Positions 11,444-23,646 of a stretch of 64,000 nt of DNA are shown here, piece by piece. Position 1 is the first letter of the stretch. The number at the start of each line of letters is the position of its first letter. The DNA is from Ophiocordyceps camponoti-saundersi (nom. inval.). Its lineage: Eukaryota; Ascomycota; Sordariomycetes; Hypocreales; Ophiocordycipitaceae. The stretch spans positions 62,001 to 126,000 of the forward strand of contig PDHQ01000041.1 in assembly GCA_003339415.1 (NCBI GenBank), given 5' to 3'. Both the position numbers and the translations under genes were made by a program. The notes beneath the pieces were generated by a model. It saw nothing but the letters and a program-made list of their open reading frames with translations, had not been told where the DNA came from and did not search any database.

Positions 11444-13193
11444 TGCTGTACGTTACCCGCCCCGACGGGGATACAAGAGGGTAGAGGACCAACACAGATG
11501 GTCCGAAGCCGGTGCCGGTGTGAATAAGTAACGGTCTAACGAGACACGGCGCCGGCCCCGCTCCCGCGCCGGTCTCGGAAGCGGCGCCAAGACGGGGGCG
11601 GCGGCGTCCGGCCGTTTTTCTCATCATTGTCAGTCAATCTTCGTACGTGTGTTTTGTCTCTCCGGCTCATGCAGATGGAGTAAGTGAAGGTAAAAGAGTA
11701 CGGATACGGAATGGAGCAGAACAGACACGAGGGAGAGAGGCAGAACAAAAAAAGCCCGTTCCGTCGGCGGGCTGACTGCAGAGATCCATCCCAGCATCCC
11801 CGCTGCAGCATGCATTACATGTATATGTGCGTACAGCGCATACACGGCATAGCATAGCACAGCTACCCATCTGTATCTGTAGGCTGTATCCGTACATAGC
11901 TACCGGCCTACGGATACTTGAGCACGCATACCCGAGGAGCATAAGAATTTGTGTTTGCTTGACCCGTATGAGAGCATAGCATTTGTATCCGTACATGCAT
12001 ACAGGACATGTTGAAGATGATTTCACAGCATAGTATCAGCCTGACGAGCAGCGAGGAAGAGGAAGAAAAAAGGAATAGCAGCTCAGATTGCTACCCATCT
12101 GCTGATACTACTAGCCACCAACTAACTCCCTACCTACCTCCTTACTACCTAACCTCTTCGTAAAAACCATCCACATACGGATACAGCACACTCACGTCTG
12201 AGGCAGAAAACAGAGTCAGAGTCAAGGATAGGTGTCAACGCCACCTCGTGTCTCAGCGCCCTTCCTCCGGCAGAGATCAATGAGACACAAGTGAAAGAAA
12301 GAAAAGGTCACCACCACCATCAACAACAACAGCCGAGAGCGGCACTCCGGCTTCAAAAAAAAACACAACGCACCCCCCTTTCTCTTCCCAGCCACAAGTA
12401 ATTCTCTCCTTCGCTTAAAAACGAACGGCATAACAAGAGAGAGAGAGATCTATTCCATCTATCTGTATCTGGCCTTTTCCTTTTTTTTTAATTCAACCCA
12501 AAAAAAAGAGGTGCTCGGCTTGCTCTGCTTGCTTGCATGGCAACCTTGATGCCGTCACACACGGGAAAAACGTTGGTTCCACCGGAACACGGGCAACAAG
12601 AGACGGAAGAGGTGAGTTGAAAAAGGGTATCTTAGTTACAAGCTCGTGTTTTTTTTTTCCCTTTCCTACTCTGGTTTAAACTGGTGTGACTGTAACTTGC
12701 TATGCTTTTTACAAGCGAGACTTCTTCTTCTTCTTCTTCTTCGTCTTTCTAGATATCTTGGCAAACCGGGGTGGAGGTAACCACTTTTCTCACCTCTCTC
12801 CTCTCTCCCCGCAACCTTATCCGCAGAACTCTCCGCAACTTAATCTCTGAATTGCTGGATCGTTCTTTTACCCACCTTGTTTCTCTTTTATGTAGGTACA
12901 CACCGATGATTTCTAATCTTTTTCCTCCCCGTATCTTCTCGGCTTCGGAAAATAAAGAAATGGAAAACGATCACAAAACATATATATGTATAATGTAAGA
13001 AAGTACGTGTGCATGAGTGTATGTATGTGTTTGTGTATCTGTATGTATGTATCCGTATGTATGAGTTATATCGAGTAAACTATCAGTCTAACAGCACAAT
13101 ATAAAAAAAAAACTCTTCACATAAAAAGATGCCTGCATGTGACGAATCCGCAGAAAAACATGGCGCCGGCAGGGGCCGCGGATCCCACCAGAG

Positions 13194-13209
13194 ACACCAC
13201 ACACACACA

Positions 13210-13240
<31 letters not shown>

Positions 13241-13335
13241 CCTCACTCACCACATCATCATCCACACTCACTCACCCACACCCATCCATCCACTCACAGA
13301 GACACACACTCACACACACACATACATACGCATTA
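13194..13335 (+). repeat. compound CA/CT/CATC-rich simple repeat
   Basis: A run of ACAC, CTCT and CACTCAC units alternates over about 140 nt. It produces the His/Thr/Ser-rich spurious frames here. Confidence 0.85.
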
Positions 13336-13604
13336 GCGCCCTCACTCCCCCTCAGAAAGGAGTGGTGGTGGTGCCTCGACGCCAAGCAGGGTCCATCCAT
13401 TCCCCCTCTTTCTCCTATCCGCCAATAGACCTGCCTTTCCCACCCTCCTTGCTCAGACAGACACACAAGCAGTCTCTTCACACCCTCATCCCTTCTTTTA
13501 CCCGCCCCCCTTCTTCCTCCGACAACGACAACGACACAACGGCGCGGCCCGGTTTATTTTCCTTTTCTTTCTTTCCTTGGACTTTTAGTCTGCTTCTGTC
13601 TCGT

Positions 13605-13637
13605 CTTGTTTTGTTTTGTTTTGTTTTGTTTTGTTTC
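13605..13637 (+). repeat. (TTTTG)n pentanucleotide repeat
   Basis: Six or so consecutive TTTTG units lie inside a pyrimidine-rich stretch. Confidence 0.9.
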
Positions 13638-13865
13638 GTTTCTCTGTCTCTCTATCTCTGTCCTCTGTCTCTGACTTATCCCGAACGGATATTCCTCTCT
13701 CGTATCTCAGCAAACTCGTCTATTCGTACAATTGTCAACTGTCCGACACCGGAACAACTCAATGCTTGACTTGACATGAGAGAAGAAGAAGCAGAGCATC
13801 AACTAGGTATCTATCCTGCAGATATACATCCTTGGCTTTACTATACCGTCCTGCAAGAACCTTAC

Positions 13866-13926
13866 CTACCTACCTACCTAGGTACATACATACAAACATA
13901 CATACATACATTACTTACATACAGCC
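13866..13926 (+). repeat. TACC / TACA tetranucleotide repeats
   Basis: Four TACC units are followed by a run of CATA/TACA units. The same tetranucleotides recur across the window's non-coding DNA (for example 14284, 15500, 17093, 49770, 57974). Confidence 0.85.
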
Positions 13927-16900
13927 TGTATGCGTGTACTTACACACATGCCCGTCTCCTTTCCCAACTACCTCTCTCCTCTCTCCAGCCTCCCACTTCG
14001 GGCTGTCTCCATTTTCCATACCACGGTCAAGCGACAAAAGTGCACGTGGACCAGGCCGTAGCCGGTGCGACCATGACATCAGCCGTCCGTCTCTTTTTTT
14101 TTTCCCTCAAAGGTTCCAATCAAGGCTCCGTCGTGGCCTCGAAAGACTCGTCGGCATCGGCCACGACCTACCACCAGGTGCCGCGTCCACCACCCCTCCT
14201 CTTCCTCTTGCTCACACTCCCTCCTCATCCTCCTCATCCTTCTCTGCACCAGCACATTCGACTTACATCCGTACATACATGCTACCTACCTACCTACATA
14301 GCGCTTGCGCTACCGGACCAGGGCCCTCTCTGGCCTGCAGCCTGCCCCATCACATCTCACCTGCCCCATTCTATTCTCGTCTCCTTGTCCATGTTCCCCC
14401 ATTCGTGGCCAGTCCTCGGCCTAATCTGGCAGGCCAGCCTTGTTTCTTTTCTCCCGTCCGTCACCTGGCCATCCTTATCCTCATACCCCATCATCATCTT
14501 ACTTTCTTCACTTTTTCATTACCATCTCGACTCTGTCTCACCCTATCAACCGAGAAAAGATCGGCAGACCGTTCTCCAGCTGGAAGAGGGGGAGGGGGCT
14601 TGCTCTTCACCTTCAACGGCTGGGAAGGGGGGAGGGCGTAAAGCATCTCTCCCCCGGAAAGATGGAGCTGGTCAACGATTCTTTTCTTTTTCACAATCGG
14701 GAAGAAAAAAATGTCTCACATCGTCTATCGACTAGAATCGATTATCATTCACACCCTCAATGAAGCTAGATCGAAAACAAAAAACAACCCAAAAGAAGAA
14801 AGCTTCGCCTTCAACCATTGGAGGCCGGCGTCTGGCCCATTGACGAGGCGCAGCGAATCATACTGCCGGCACTACATGCCTTCTCATCCTCCTCATCTTT
14901 GCTCCTCCTCTCCTCCCCTCCCAATTGCTCCACGAGCTAAAAATCCATCCTACCCGGGCAAGGCTTCGTTGGCGGCCAGCCCAAAGACCGCGGTCCCGTG
15001 GTCCGGACGGAAGGGAGCTCGGAGTCGATGATTGGCAGTAGATAATTCGTTTTCTTTTATTTCCCATTTGTCTCCTCCTACCCCTTCCCCTCCCATCCAC
15101 GGCGTATTTGTTGTAATTGCAACGCTCCGAGCGACGGACGGAGGGTGGGAGAGGAGGAGGGAGTGTGGGAAGCAATACGGAAGCCCGCACTGTCCTCTCC
15201 CCCAGATTAGGCCGAGAAGCGACCCCCTTGCCGTCCAGCGTGGGATTCGTCGTGGCAGGGCCGATATGGGCTTTACCGTGACCGGCAAGCTGGTTATCGG
15301 TGCCTTTCCCATGGAGCTGCAAAGGGGCAATGCCTCTCTCGGAAGCAGGAAGTGAGCCAAGCCAGCCAAAAGGGCACAACTATCCGTACATACCTACATA
15401 CTACGTACAGGTCTCGTCGTCTCGGTCAACGACTCCGTTCGTAAACGCACCGCCGTACACAGCAGATATGTATGTAGGTATGTGGATATCTAAGAGTAGG
15501 TAGGTAGGTACTAGAAGGTAGGTATCAAGCAAAGATCTGGTCGTGTCACGTCGCAACCCGTATGTGTTATGTGTATGTATGTATGCCACTGGGCTGGGCA
15601 AACATAGAGAGGGCTTACTCACCAGCCAACAACAGTTTTCTGTCCGGTCTGCCAAGTCATGTGTTCCCCTTGATCACGATGGTAACTATCGTGACGCCAG
15701 TAGCCGAGACCTGCTTGCCCGTCGTCAGCCGGGGGCCAAGTCATTGTTCACTAGCGCAGGTAGGCCTCGCATCAGCAGCGGCGCGCCAGCAAGCCCGCCT
15801 GCCTGCCTGCTTTGCTACCTACCTACCTACACACGTGCCCACGAAAAGATAAAGGCGATTCGACTACTAGTAGGTTAGTGGGGGACTAAGTACGGATACT
15901 ACCTATGTAAGGCATGTATGTAGGTAGGTATGTATGTGTTCGTGCGAGAGCTGATGAGTTGGCCTCGCCCGCATACTACCGTAACGGAAAATGAGATGGT
16001 AAGAGGACAGATGAAGATCTTCTCTCTCCATCTTTCGAAAACCCTTTGAACCCTTTACCCCGCCTCTCCTCCTCAATTTCCCCAGGGCAGAAATAGGCTG
16101 TATCCGTCACCGTTCCTTCAAAGGCCCTCACCGCAAGTACCTATCCGGCGTGTCACGCTCACCTTATCCGTAGCGAGGCAACACGCCGTCGATGGCATCA
16201 TGGCGTCACCGCTTGGGCTGGATGATAGGAAAGAGGCGTAGTAAGGTGGCTCGTGTCGCAATTGCCTATTGAGGAAAAAATGAAGGCTGTATCCGTACGC
16301 TGCAAGCCTCGGGCATGCACGTTATGTGCTCCTGAGAAGTAGGTACCGAACTGCAACTGCTTGGTGTTGCCTGCCGCCCAATTGGAGATGAGCCGCCTCC
16401 GGCAGCAACGAGCAGCAGCAGCAGCAGCAGCGAGCCAATATGTATGTATGTCTCCTGCCGCCTCTTTCGCCGTGGGTGGACCGGGGGGAGAGAAGGAGAA
16501 GGGGGAGCAAGGATAGAGTACCTACGGATACACCACCATCATCCATATCCATCTGGGCAGGAGGAGCCCTTATGCTCTCCTCTCCTCTCTCTCTCATATA
16601 TCTTCTAGGGCAGGCACGGATACAGATTTTCATACGGAGTACACACATGGCAGGAAACAGAGCAAGGACGACGGTCAGTCAGCATTGCCCGTTACGGTTA
16701 GCCTTCAATCTATTCTTCTTGTGATAGCTGCCTTCTTCCTTGATATCACCCTGGGACAGCATCAACGGCCATCTGCATCCTCTCTTCGCCGCTTTCTCCT
16801 CTTTTCTTTTCCCTCTCCTCCCAGCACCAACCCATCTCATCACCAACCTTTCTTTCCATTCGACCGGAAGAGAAAGAACGGGAAATAAGAAATAAGAGCT

Positions 16901-18037
16901 CGTGACCGCGGCCGCAGACGAGGTTGGGCTTCCCGGGAGGCGGTCGGGCCAAACTCGACTCTTTTATACAACGCCACCGCTACCATAGACCAAAGAGGGC
17001 ACAGACCCTGCTTCTGCTTCTGCTGCTCTCCCCCCTCCCCCCTCCCCCTCCCCTGTTCTGTCTGTCCCTCCGTCCCTCCAACTATCCGTACCTACCTACC
17101 CAGGTATTACCCCCCATCCCCGGGGACCCTGTCCTCCCGGCACACACAGTCGAGCCTATCAAGACGGCAGCCGGCGACAAGCTGCAGGCCCGGACCAATT
17201 GTTCTCGCCCGGTTGGCGCTGCAGGTGAGCTCTCCCCCCCCCCCCCCCGGGCCGGGCCTAAAAAAAATTCCAACCTACTGAGGCACCAAAGAAGGCGAGG
17301 CGAGACGAGGCGGCTGGTACGGCGATATGCTCTCTTGCTCCCGTTGTCTTTCTCTCTCTCCCTCTCTCTCCCTCTTGCTCTTTCTGCCTGTCTCTTTCTT
17401 TTTTGCCCTTTCTGCAGCCTCTTGTGCGCCTCGTCACATTGAGTCTTGAGACCATGTTCATGGGGGTCGACGATATGCAACCACTTAAGAGCTTTCCGGA
17501 TCAGTACTACATGCATACATAACTGTCGCTAACCGCCCATCGGCTTACAGACAAATCTCGCTTCCCCCCCTTTCGCATCTCTCGTGCTCTGGACCCCGAC
17601 TGCCTTGGTTCTTTACTTTCGTTTTTTTTTCTCTTTCCCTTTCTTTCTTTCCCCCCCCTGTTCGCTTTTCATCTGTCGTTTCTTTGCCCTTTTCCCCTTT
17701 CCTATACATTTTCGCGTCTCACGGCATATCGTCTCTTCTTTGCAGTTTAGCGTTTGCTTGCCGTCTCGTCGATTAAGAAGTTTGAAGAAGACATTGAACC
17801 GGCGACGGCCATTGACCGGTGAAGAACATCGAGGGTGTTTTACAGTTTGCAAGTTGCCGCCAGCTCGTAGCGTGGCCAACAAGATCCCTTTCTTGAGAGG
17901 AGTGAGAAGGGCTTTATATCATCATGGTAATACCGCTCCTCTTCGCCTTCTTTACCTCGACTTTCACATCTTCTAACGCACAGACGGTGCAGCATCACAT
18001 TAGCTTCCGTGAAAGCGAGGCTCGCCTCAGTCACAAA

Positions 18038-20576
18038 ATGAGGAACAAGTCCGCAGATGAGACCGTCTTATGCTTAAAGAGCGACTCAAAAGCGTACTCA
18101 CACCGGCCCGTGTCGGTAGCGACTGAATTCGTCGATTCGGACTGGGATGAAGAAATCGTCAGTGACGCTGAGGACAACTCACCCCGTGTGAGTTTGCAGT
18201 CGGTACGTGTTCAAGTCTTTGACACCACCTCATCGGGATACTCATCAGCTCAAGCTGGGGCAGCCGAGTATCACGACCGTGTCCTCCTACGACGAAGCCC
18301 CGACGCCCAGATCGAGCACTGGAGGAGGAGGCTATATAGAGACTTTGGTGGATGCATGTCCGAAACAGATTCAAGGTCCAAGGGGACCGCATCTCTTCCG
18401 CAGCTCGACAGACCCGGCATTCCTCGACGAGGAGTATACTCTGTCTCTTTCACCGCTGGTTCCTCATCACTCTTACGATGAACCACTGGAAAAGCTGCCG
18501 GAACGGCCGGTCACATTGCCGCAAGGCAGTCCGGTTCAGAAAGTTGGCAGTAAGCTTCCTTCGTCATCTCTCGCCTCATGGACGCCAGAGATGGTGGCGC
18601 AGTTTATGATTGATGCCGGCTTCGATGTCTCCGTTGCCGATCGTTTCATTGAAAACGACATCAATGGTGAAATTGTCCTCACGTTGAAATTTGAAGACTT
18701 GCGCGAGCTTGACATATCTTCCTTTGGTATCCGCACCAGGGTGTGGCATCAGATTCAGTCGATGAGGGATAGCCGACCCTCAACTCCGAGGCCGTCGACG
18801 CCGATTGAAGACGTTCCCAGTCGAGAGGCCCGGAAGGAGGCCAGAGCGGCAAGCAGGGCTGAAACCGAGCTGCAGAGACGGCAGAGCAGTAGGCAACGGC
18901 ACCGTCGTAAGCCCTCTGCGGGTCACGATGACGGCGTCATGCCGACGGATCCGGTGTCAATCATCGGCATTGAGCAGGTCGTTCCCAAGGCACACCATTG
19001 CTCAAAGGGAGAGAAGTGCTCCAAATGGAAGAGACAGCAGCGAGCAATCGACGAATTTCAAAAGGCGCACCCAAACGTCGACGTCAACGCAGGCGGCACG
19101 GTTTTGATCTTCGGCGACGCCGGTAACCCGGAGACAGCCAAGGCGATGAAGGCCGAGCAAGACTTTCACCAACGTCCCTTGTCCGACGCCGTCTACTCCG
19201 TGGCGGCCTCTTCCGACGTCTTTGGACCGAGCGGTCGGCCTCCGATGCAGCAGTACCACCTGCAGGAGGCTGCTCTCCGCGACGTTCGTTGCCGCGATGC
19301 TCAAGACAACGTCCGCCAGTTCTTAAACTTTCAGTACCAGCAGCACAACGGCGGCGTCAACGAGGTGCCTCCGACGCCACCCTTTGTTCTCGTCCCGTCG
19401 GCGGCTGCCGTCGCCAGCTCTCCTCACTGCGGCCTCAGGCGTCTGCCCAAGCTGTCCATTCCCGGTAAGGCTTCGTCGCTGCGGAGACCTTCGCTCGCGC
19501 AGTTGTTCCCGGAGCAGATGTCGCAGGGGCCGTCGTCATCGCCGTGTGGCGGCGAGACGTCAGTCTCGTACTCGCCAGACGTGGTGGAGTCGAGGCGTTT
19601 GGCCAGCCCCTTTTCGGAGCTCGATGTGCCCGTCACGGTCGTTCAGGCCGGGCCCGTCGCTCGCAATGTCTCGCAGTCCGTCCCGCCCGACCTGGGACAC
19701 CGAGCCAGCCCGCCGTCGTCCGGAGCGGGCCATGTCCGGTCTCAATCCCGGGTGTCGGTGCGGCGGCCGTCTTTCCCCGTTCTGCCTTCGCTCGACGAGC
19801 ACAAGGCAGTCTCTTCCATGGCTTCCAAGTCGCCACGCGCCAAGACGCCAAGTGGCAAGTCTTCTGGACGCTCCTCGTCGGCCCAGCAGCCACTTCAAGC
19901 ACCACCTCGCTTCAACTACCCCTGGTCACCAGTAGACGGCACGACGGCGGCAGAGCGTACGCTGCCACCAAACCACACGACCACGACCCCGACGGTCCAG
20001 CCAAACTCGCAAGGCGACCGATCCGTCGAAGGAATCTCATTCCAGGGCCCGATGAGGAAGCGCAAGATGCGCCTCTTCCGCCACGAGTGGCAGGACGCCT
20101 ACTTCACCATCAGAGGCACCCGTCTCAACATGCACAAGGACTCTAGGGAAGTCGACCGCACGCTCGAGTACATTGACATTGACGACTACGCCATCGCCTG
20201 CTCCAACCTGGCGTCGTCTTCCAAGCTGAGTGCCGCCTTCAAGGCGATGCACCTCTCATCCTCCTCATCCTCGTCCTGGCACAGTCGCGGGAAGAGCGAT
20301 CCCATCTCCGCCTTCAGCTTCCAGCTCATACCCCAAGACAAAGAAGCTACCGGGTCGCGGCTTCGCAAGCGCGAAAGCTCCGCCCTCAACGCAGCTGGCG
20401 GCGGCGAGTCTTGGTCGACCGATCCGGCGGCCGTCAACGGGACGGGCAAGACGCATCATTTCGCCGTCAAGAGCCGCGAGGAGCGAATCGATTGGATGAG
20501 GGAGCTTATGCTGGCCAAGGCGCTTAAGCAGAAGGGGGAGGGTTTCGAGATTAGCGTCAACGGCAACATGATCTGA
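18038..20576 (+). CDS. SAM and PH domain protein
   Basis: Two exons, 18038-18202 and 18249-20576, give 830 aa. The 46-nt intron (donor GTACGT, acceptor CATCAG) shifts from the frame encoding MRNKSADETVL..VSLQS to that encoding LKLGQPSITTV. A SAM domain lies at about residues 163-229 (WTPEMVAQFM..GIRTRVWHQI). A long disordered Ser/Pro middle follows, then a split PH domain at about 650-815 (RLFRHEWQDAYFTIRG..HHFAVKSREERIDWM) with a low-complexity insert. Known SAM+PH proteins of fungi (compare yeast Boi1/Boi2, which also carry SH3) act at the polarised cortex; that role is inferred here. An in-frame ATG at 17924 is followed at once by a good GTAATA donor and TTCTAACGCACAG acceptor, so 19 extra N-terminal residues are possible. 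Confidence 0.82.
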
Positions 20577-21191
20577 TGTTCGGTTTTGCTTGTCCTGCTA
20601 CAGGCCCAAAGCAGTCGAGCCTTGTCCCTACGGCTAACTGTTGGTTTCTTTTACTTGTGGCTTTCATACTTGTCCCTAGTCGTCGCTCATTTGACATCTA
20701 GTTTTCCTCTCCTCTCCTCTCTGTCGTCCGAGCACTTGTTCTTCTTTTCTTTTTCTCATCTTGTTTCCTTTTGTTCATGGATCTTTCGTCAAGACTTTTC
20801 TCAAGTGTGCTGTTTCTGGCCTCGTGGCTTGATTTTCGCTTTGTTTGTTTTTTTCTCTGCTTATGCTTCACACGAACGGGATACCAATGAGCGTCTTTTT
20901 TTTTTCCTTGGGTACGGAAATAAGGGCCGATATCAAACGAAAAAAAAAAAGAAAAATTCAAGAAAAAAAAAGCGCATCTTTATTTAGAGAATCGCTGCCG
21001 GTTCAGCTTCGTCTCGGAGGGTGAAGGGAAAAGGGGGTTAACTACTGGGTTGGGTGGATTTAATAGTTTGAGCAACGGAACAGAGCTACTCCATTCTGCA
21101 GACTTCAATCAGTCTCCTCTCTGCCTTTAAGTGACAGAGATTTCACGTAAGACGGGCACGGCTCGTGTATCATGACACTTGACTCGATTGC
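20577..21191. other. convergent 3' intergenic region
   Basis: This lies between the 3' ends of the SAM/PH and mS42 genes. It is T-rich with several A runs near 20940-20975. I see no ORF or RNA gene. Confidence 0.5.
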
Positions 21192-22139
21192 CTATACGAA
21201 ATCGGGCCTGGCTAGGGTCGTCAGGCTAAAGACCCTTTCCCAATCGATGTAGTTCCACCAACTGGCGGCAAAGTTGACTTTGCCGCCATCACCGTTGATG
21301 CCGTGGCCCCAATCGTAGAGCCAGGCGTGCTCCCATGTGTTTAGACAAAGCAGAGGTTTGAGATCGATGCCTCCGGGGGCCACGTCCCTGTTCCGATTCC
21401 TGGCCGACCAGGCGCTGAGGTTGGCGGATTCGTCGCGGCCGACGGTGTTCATGTCGGTCGGTTGGTTGCGCCAGTGGGCGCCGGCGTAGGGCGAGCCGGC
21501 GAGGTAGGTTGTCAGGACGCGGTAGTCCCCGCTGCCGGCCTTTACGAGCCAGACGAAGCCCGGGCCGAACATGGCGGCGGCGGTGTAGATGAGCTCCTTA
21601 TACAGGGACTCCATGGAGGAGAAGGAGCCCTCGAGTTCCTTGCGCAGGGTGGGCGGCACCTCCACTCCTGGCACGGGCGAGAGGCCGCTGAAGTAGAAGT
21701 GGTTGTTGTGGGCCATGGAGGCGTAGTTGAAGATGGGGGCCCATTTGGGTTCGCGGGCTGTCGCTAGGATGATGTGCTTTGTGCGCATGCTGGAGAAGGC
21801 GGCATCTAGGAGGTGGGAGGAGGAAGGGAAGAGAATCAGGTCAGTTCTTGTAAGAGCTAGAGTCAAGTTTGTTGAAGAAGGGTTTGCCTGGAAATAAGAG
21901 AGAGAGAGAGAGAAAACAGACGTACTCTCCGTCTCGCACATGGCGTTGAGCTTTTGTAACAGCGACGCTTGGTTCTGCGTCCAGGCGAGTTGGAAGCCTT
22001 CGGGCGTCATGAAGCCGTCCAGGCCGTTGGAGAAGTCGTGTGGTAGCTTGGGCACCTGGTGCATTCGCCGGCGGAAGATGGTTGTGGGCGATATCCGCGG
22101 ACGACATCTCGGGATTCTCGTTAGGGGGCAGCGGAACAT
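21192..22139 (-). CDS. RSM26: mitochondrial ribosomal small-subunit protein mS42 (Rsm26), SOD-fold
   Basis: Two exons, 22139-21926 and 21805-21192, give 275 aa. The 120-nt intron (donor GTACGT, acceptor CCTCCTAG) restores continuity MCETE-NAAFSSMRTK; because it is a multiple of three and stop-free, an unspliced model would add 40 residues. The N-terminus is Arg-rich and looks like a mitochondrial presequence. The protein keeps the Fe/Mn superoxide dismutase fold signatures MAHNNHFYF (about 102-110) and NTWEHAWL (227-234). The metal-binding Asp of the D-x-W-E-H motif is Asn227, and the first HHxxY ligand motif is absent. This fits the catalytically dead, SOD-derived mitoribosomal proteins mS42/mS43; mS42 fits best by length and the LCLNTWEH motif. 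The start at 22139 is preferred over the in-frame 22208. Two CACGTGA boxes lie upstream. Confidence 0.82.
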   Translation of the reverse strand: MFRCPLTRIPRCRPRISPTTIFRRRMHQVPKLPHDFSNGLDGFMTPEGFQLAWTQNQASLLQKLNAMCETESTSVFSLSLSYFQANPSSTNLTLALTRTDLILFPSSSHLLDAAFSSMRTKHIILATAREPKWAPIFNYASMAHNNHFYFSGLSPVPGVEVPPTLRKELEGSFSSMESLYKELIYTAAAMFGPGFVWLVKAGSGDYRVLTTYLAGSPYAGAHWRNQPTDMNTVGRDESANLSAWSARNRNRDVAPGGIDLKPLLCLNTWEHAWLYDWGHGINGDGGKVNFAASWWNYIDWERVFSLTTLARPDFV

Positions 22140-22383
22140 GGTTGCTGCTCTGTAAGAGAGGGGAGTTGACGGCGTGGTGTGAAGAGAGAGAGAGGGATGG
22201 TTTCCCAATTGGGAAGTTTGTTTCTTTTATTTGCTTCTCCCAGTGTTCGGAAGTTTTATCCCTTTTTTTCGAAGTATGCTGAATGGAGGGGATGGGAGGT
22301 GAAGCTATCGTCGGGTTGTCGTTGGTCGTAGTTCGTTATCGTGAAGCTTGGAGCTCTGAAGTTTTTTGGGGGGGAAGAGAGAA

Positions 22384-22481
22384 CACGTGATTTAGATAGA
22401 GGTTTAGCTGCGTGTGCATGTAACTTGCAAGGACCATTAGCAGGTACGTCTGTAAAGAAGGTGGGTATTTAGGTCACGTGA
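22384..22481. promoter_or_regulatory. two CACGTG E-box-type sites upstream of mS42
   Basis: CACGTGA at 22384-22390 and TCACGTGA at 22474-22481 lie 245 and 335 nt upstream of the mS42 start. The second sits in the context TTTAGGTCACGTGA, nearly the same as the site upstream of MPC1. CACGTG is the core bound by bHLH factors such as Cbf1-type proteins; use here is inferred. Confidence 0.5.
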
Positions 22482-23318
22482 ACAGGCATTGTTCGCCGCT
22501 AGACTGGCTGTGTGTATGTAAAACAGGGCGCTTCGAGGCTACGAGTACGAGGCTACGAGCGAGCTAGCGCTTAGGAGCAGGACGTATGTATGTACCGCCT
22601 AGCCTACGGAATAGCCGTCCCTTACGGCTTCTTTAGAATAGTGGAAGAGTGATGGCCCGATGGGTAAGTGTGCATTTTACTAGGTAGTAAAGTTTGATTG
22701 TCTTGGAAGAGACGGACTTGCAAATATCTATGTTTTGTTTAAATGATAGGAGGCTTGTGTTTTGTTCGAGAACAAGGGGGCGTTTCAGGCATTGTTTAGG
22801 GTAGGCTGTAAGTACCTGAGTAGGTTACCTGATTAAGGATCAAGGAGGGGATCGATGACGCCCACGTTGTTATCCGGTTTTGCGTGCGCATGTGTTGTGT
22901 TGTAGAACTCTTTAACGAAAGAGCTGAGGACATACATACATAAATCTACCTATGTATGTACTGTTATGATGGAGTTGAGAAGACGAAGTTGTTGTTTTCT
23001 TTTACATATGTACATACATACACGTAAATGTATAGTAGTGAATAGGGGTAATTGTAAAGAACAGAAATGCTATTTGTTTCTCTCTCCTCTCGGTCCCTTT
23101 TCTTCTTCTTCTTCTCCTTGTTCTTTTCCGAGCTTCGGTGGTGCGGTGTTCTTCTTCAGAGCTATGGCTTGACTCTTGTGGCTCAGCGTTTCACCTCTCA
23201 ACTCTTTCTTACTACAGGCACACACATACTGCTAGTGCGAGGCACTCGTTCGATACTACACACTCTATCACGGACCACTGTAACCACTCGACCTACTACA
23301 TACCCACCCACACACCCC

Positions 23319-23319
<1 letters not shown>

Positions 23320-23407
<88 letters not shown>
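23320..23407 (+). repeat. 88-nt uninterrupted poly-C tract
   Basis: A pure cytosine homopolymer ends 240 nt before the STIMATE-like start codon. The G-rich strand could form G-quadruplex structures and the C strand i-motifs. The length may reflect a real expanded tract or an assembly artefact. Confidence 0.9.
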
Positions 23408-23646
23408 TTTACTCTTCGTCTCATCTTTCCCTTGTGAATTCTACTTCTCCTCCTCCCCCCTCCCCCTTATGCACTGACTCGACGTGTCTCTTTTTTCCCC
23501 CCTTCCTACCCATTCTATCTCCAGATTCCTCACGGATCAAAAAGGGAGACAGAAAAACAAAAACACAAACAGAATCACGAATCACGGTCTCTCCCGTTCA
23601 TCTCGCCTCCTACCCCCCCCCCCCCCCCTCTCTCCCCCTCCTAAGC

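Larger units (their letters stand above)
9736..18037. other. 8.3 kb divergent intergenic region with microsatellites and TACGGATA elements
   Basis: This separates the Zn2Cys6 gene (-) from the SAM/PH gene (+). It contains many CT, CA, TACC and TACA microsatellites, an AGC run near 16412-16433, a 15-nt poly-C at about 17234-17248 and twelve of the window's TACGGATA/TATCCGTA octamers (11375 to 17090). The longest open frames (for example 13776-14735) are Leu/Pro/His low complexity from simple repeats and show no domain. I see no tRNA-like structure. It may hold long leaders, enhancers or non-coding transcripts, but none is demonstrable from sequence. Confidence 0.55.
22140..23646. other. divergent promoter region of mS42 and STIMATE-like genes
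   Basis: This contains CACGTGA at 22384 and TCACGTGA at 22474 (mS42 side), short CATACATA repeats and the 88-nt poly-C tract at 23320-23407 (STIMATE side). A second C run of about 16 nt lies near 23613-23628, just before the ATG. No supported gene is present. Confidence 0.6.

Noticed and set aside
13776..14735. 319-codon plus-strand frame in the long intergenic region
   Set aside because: Composition is Leu/Pro/Ser/His/Tyr from TACC, CATA and CT repeats, with no domain, and an overlapping frame is nearly as long.
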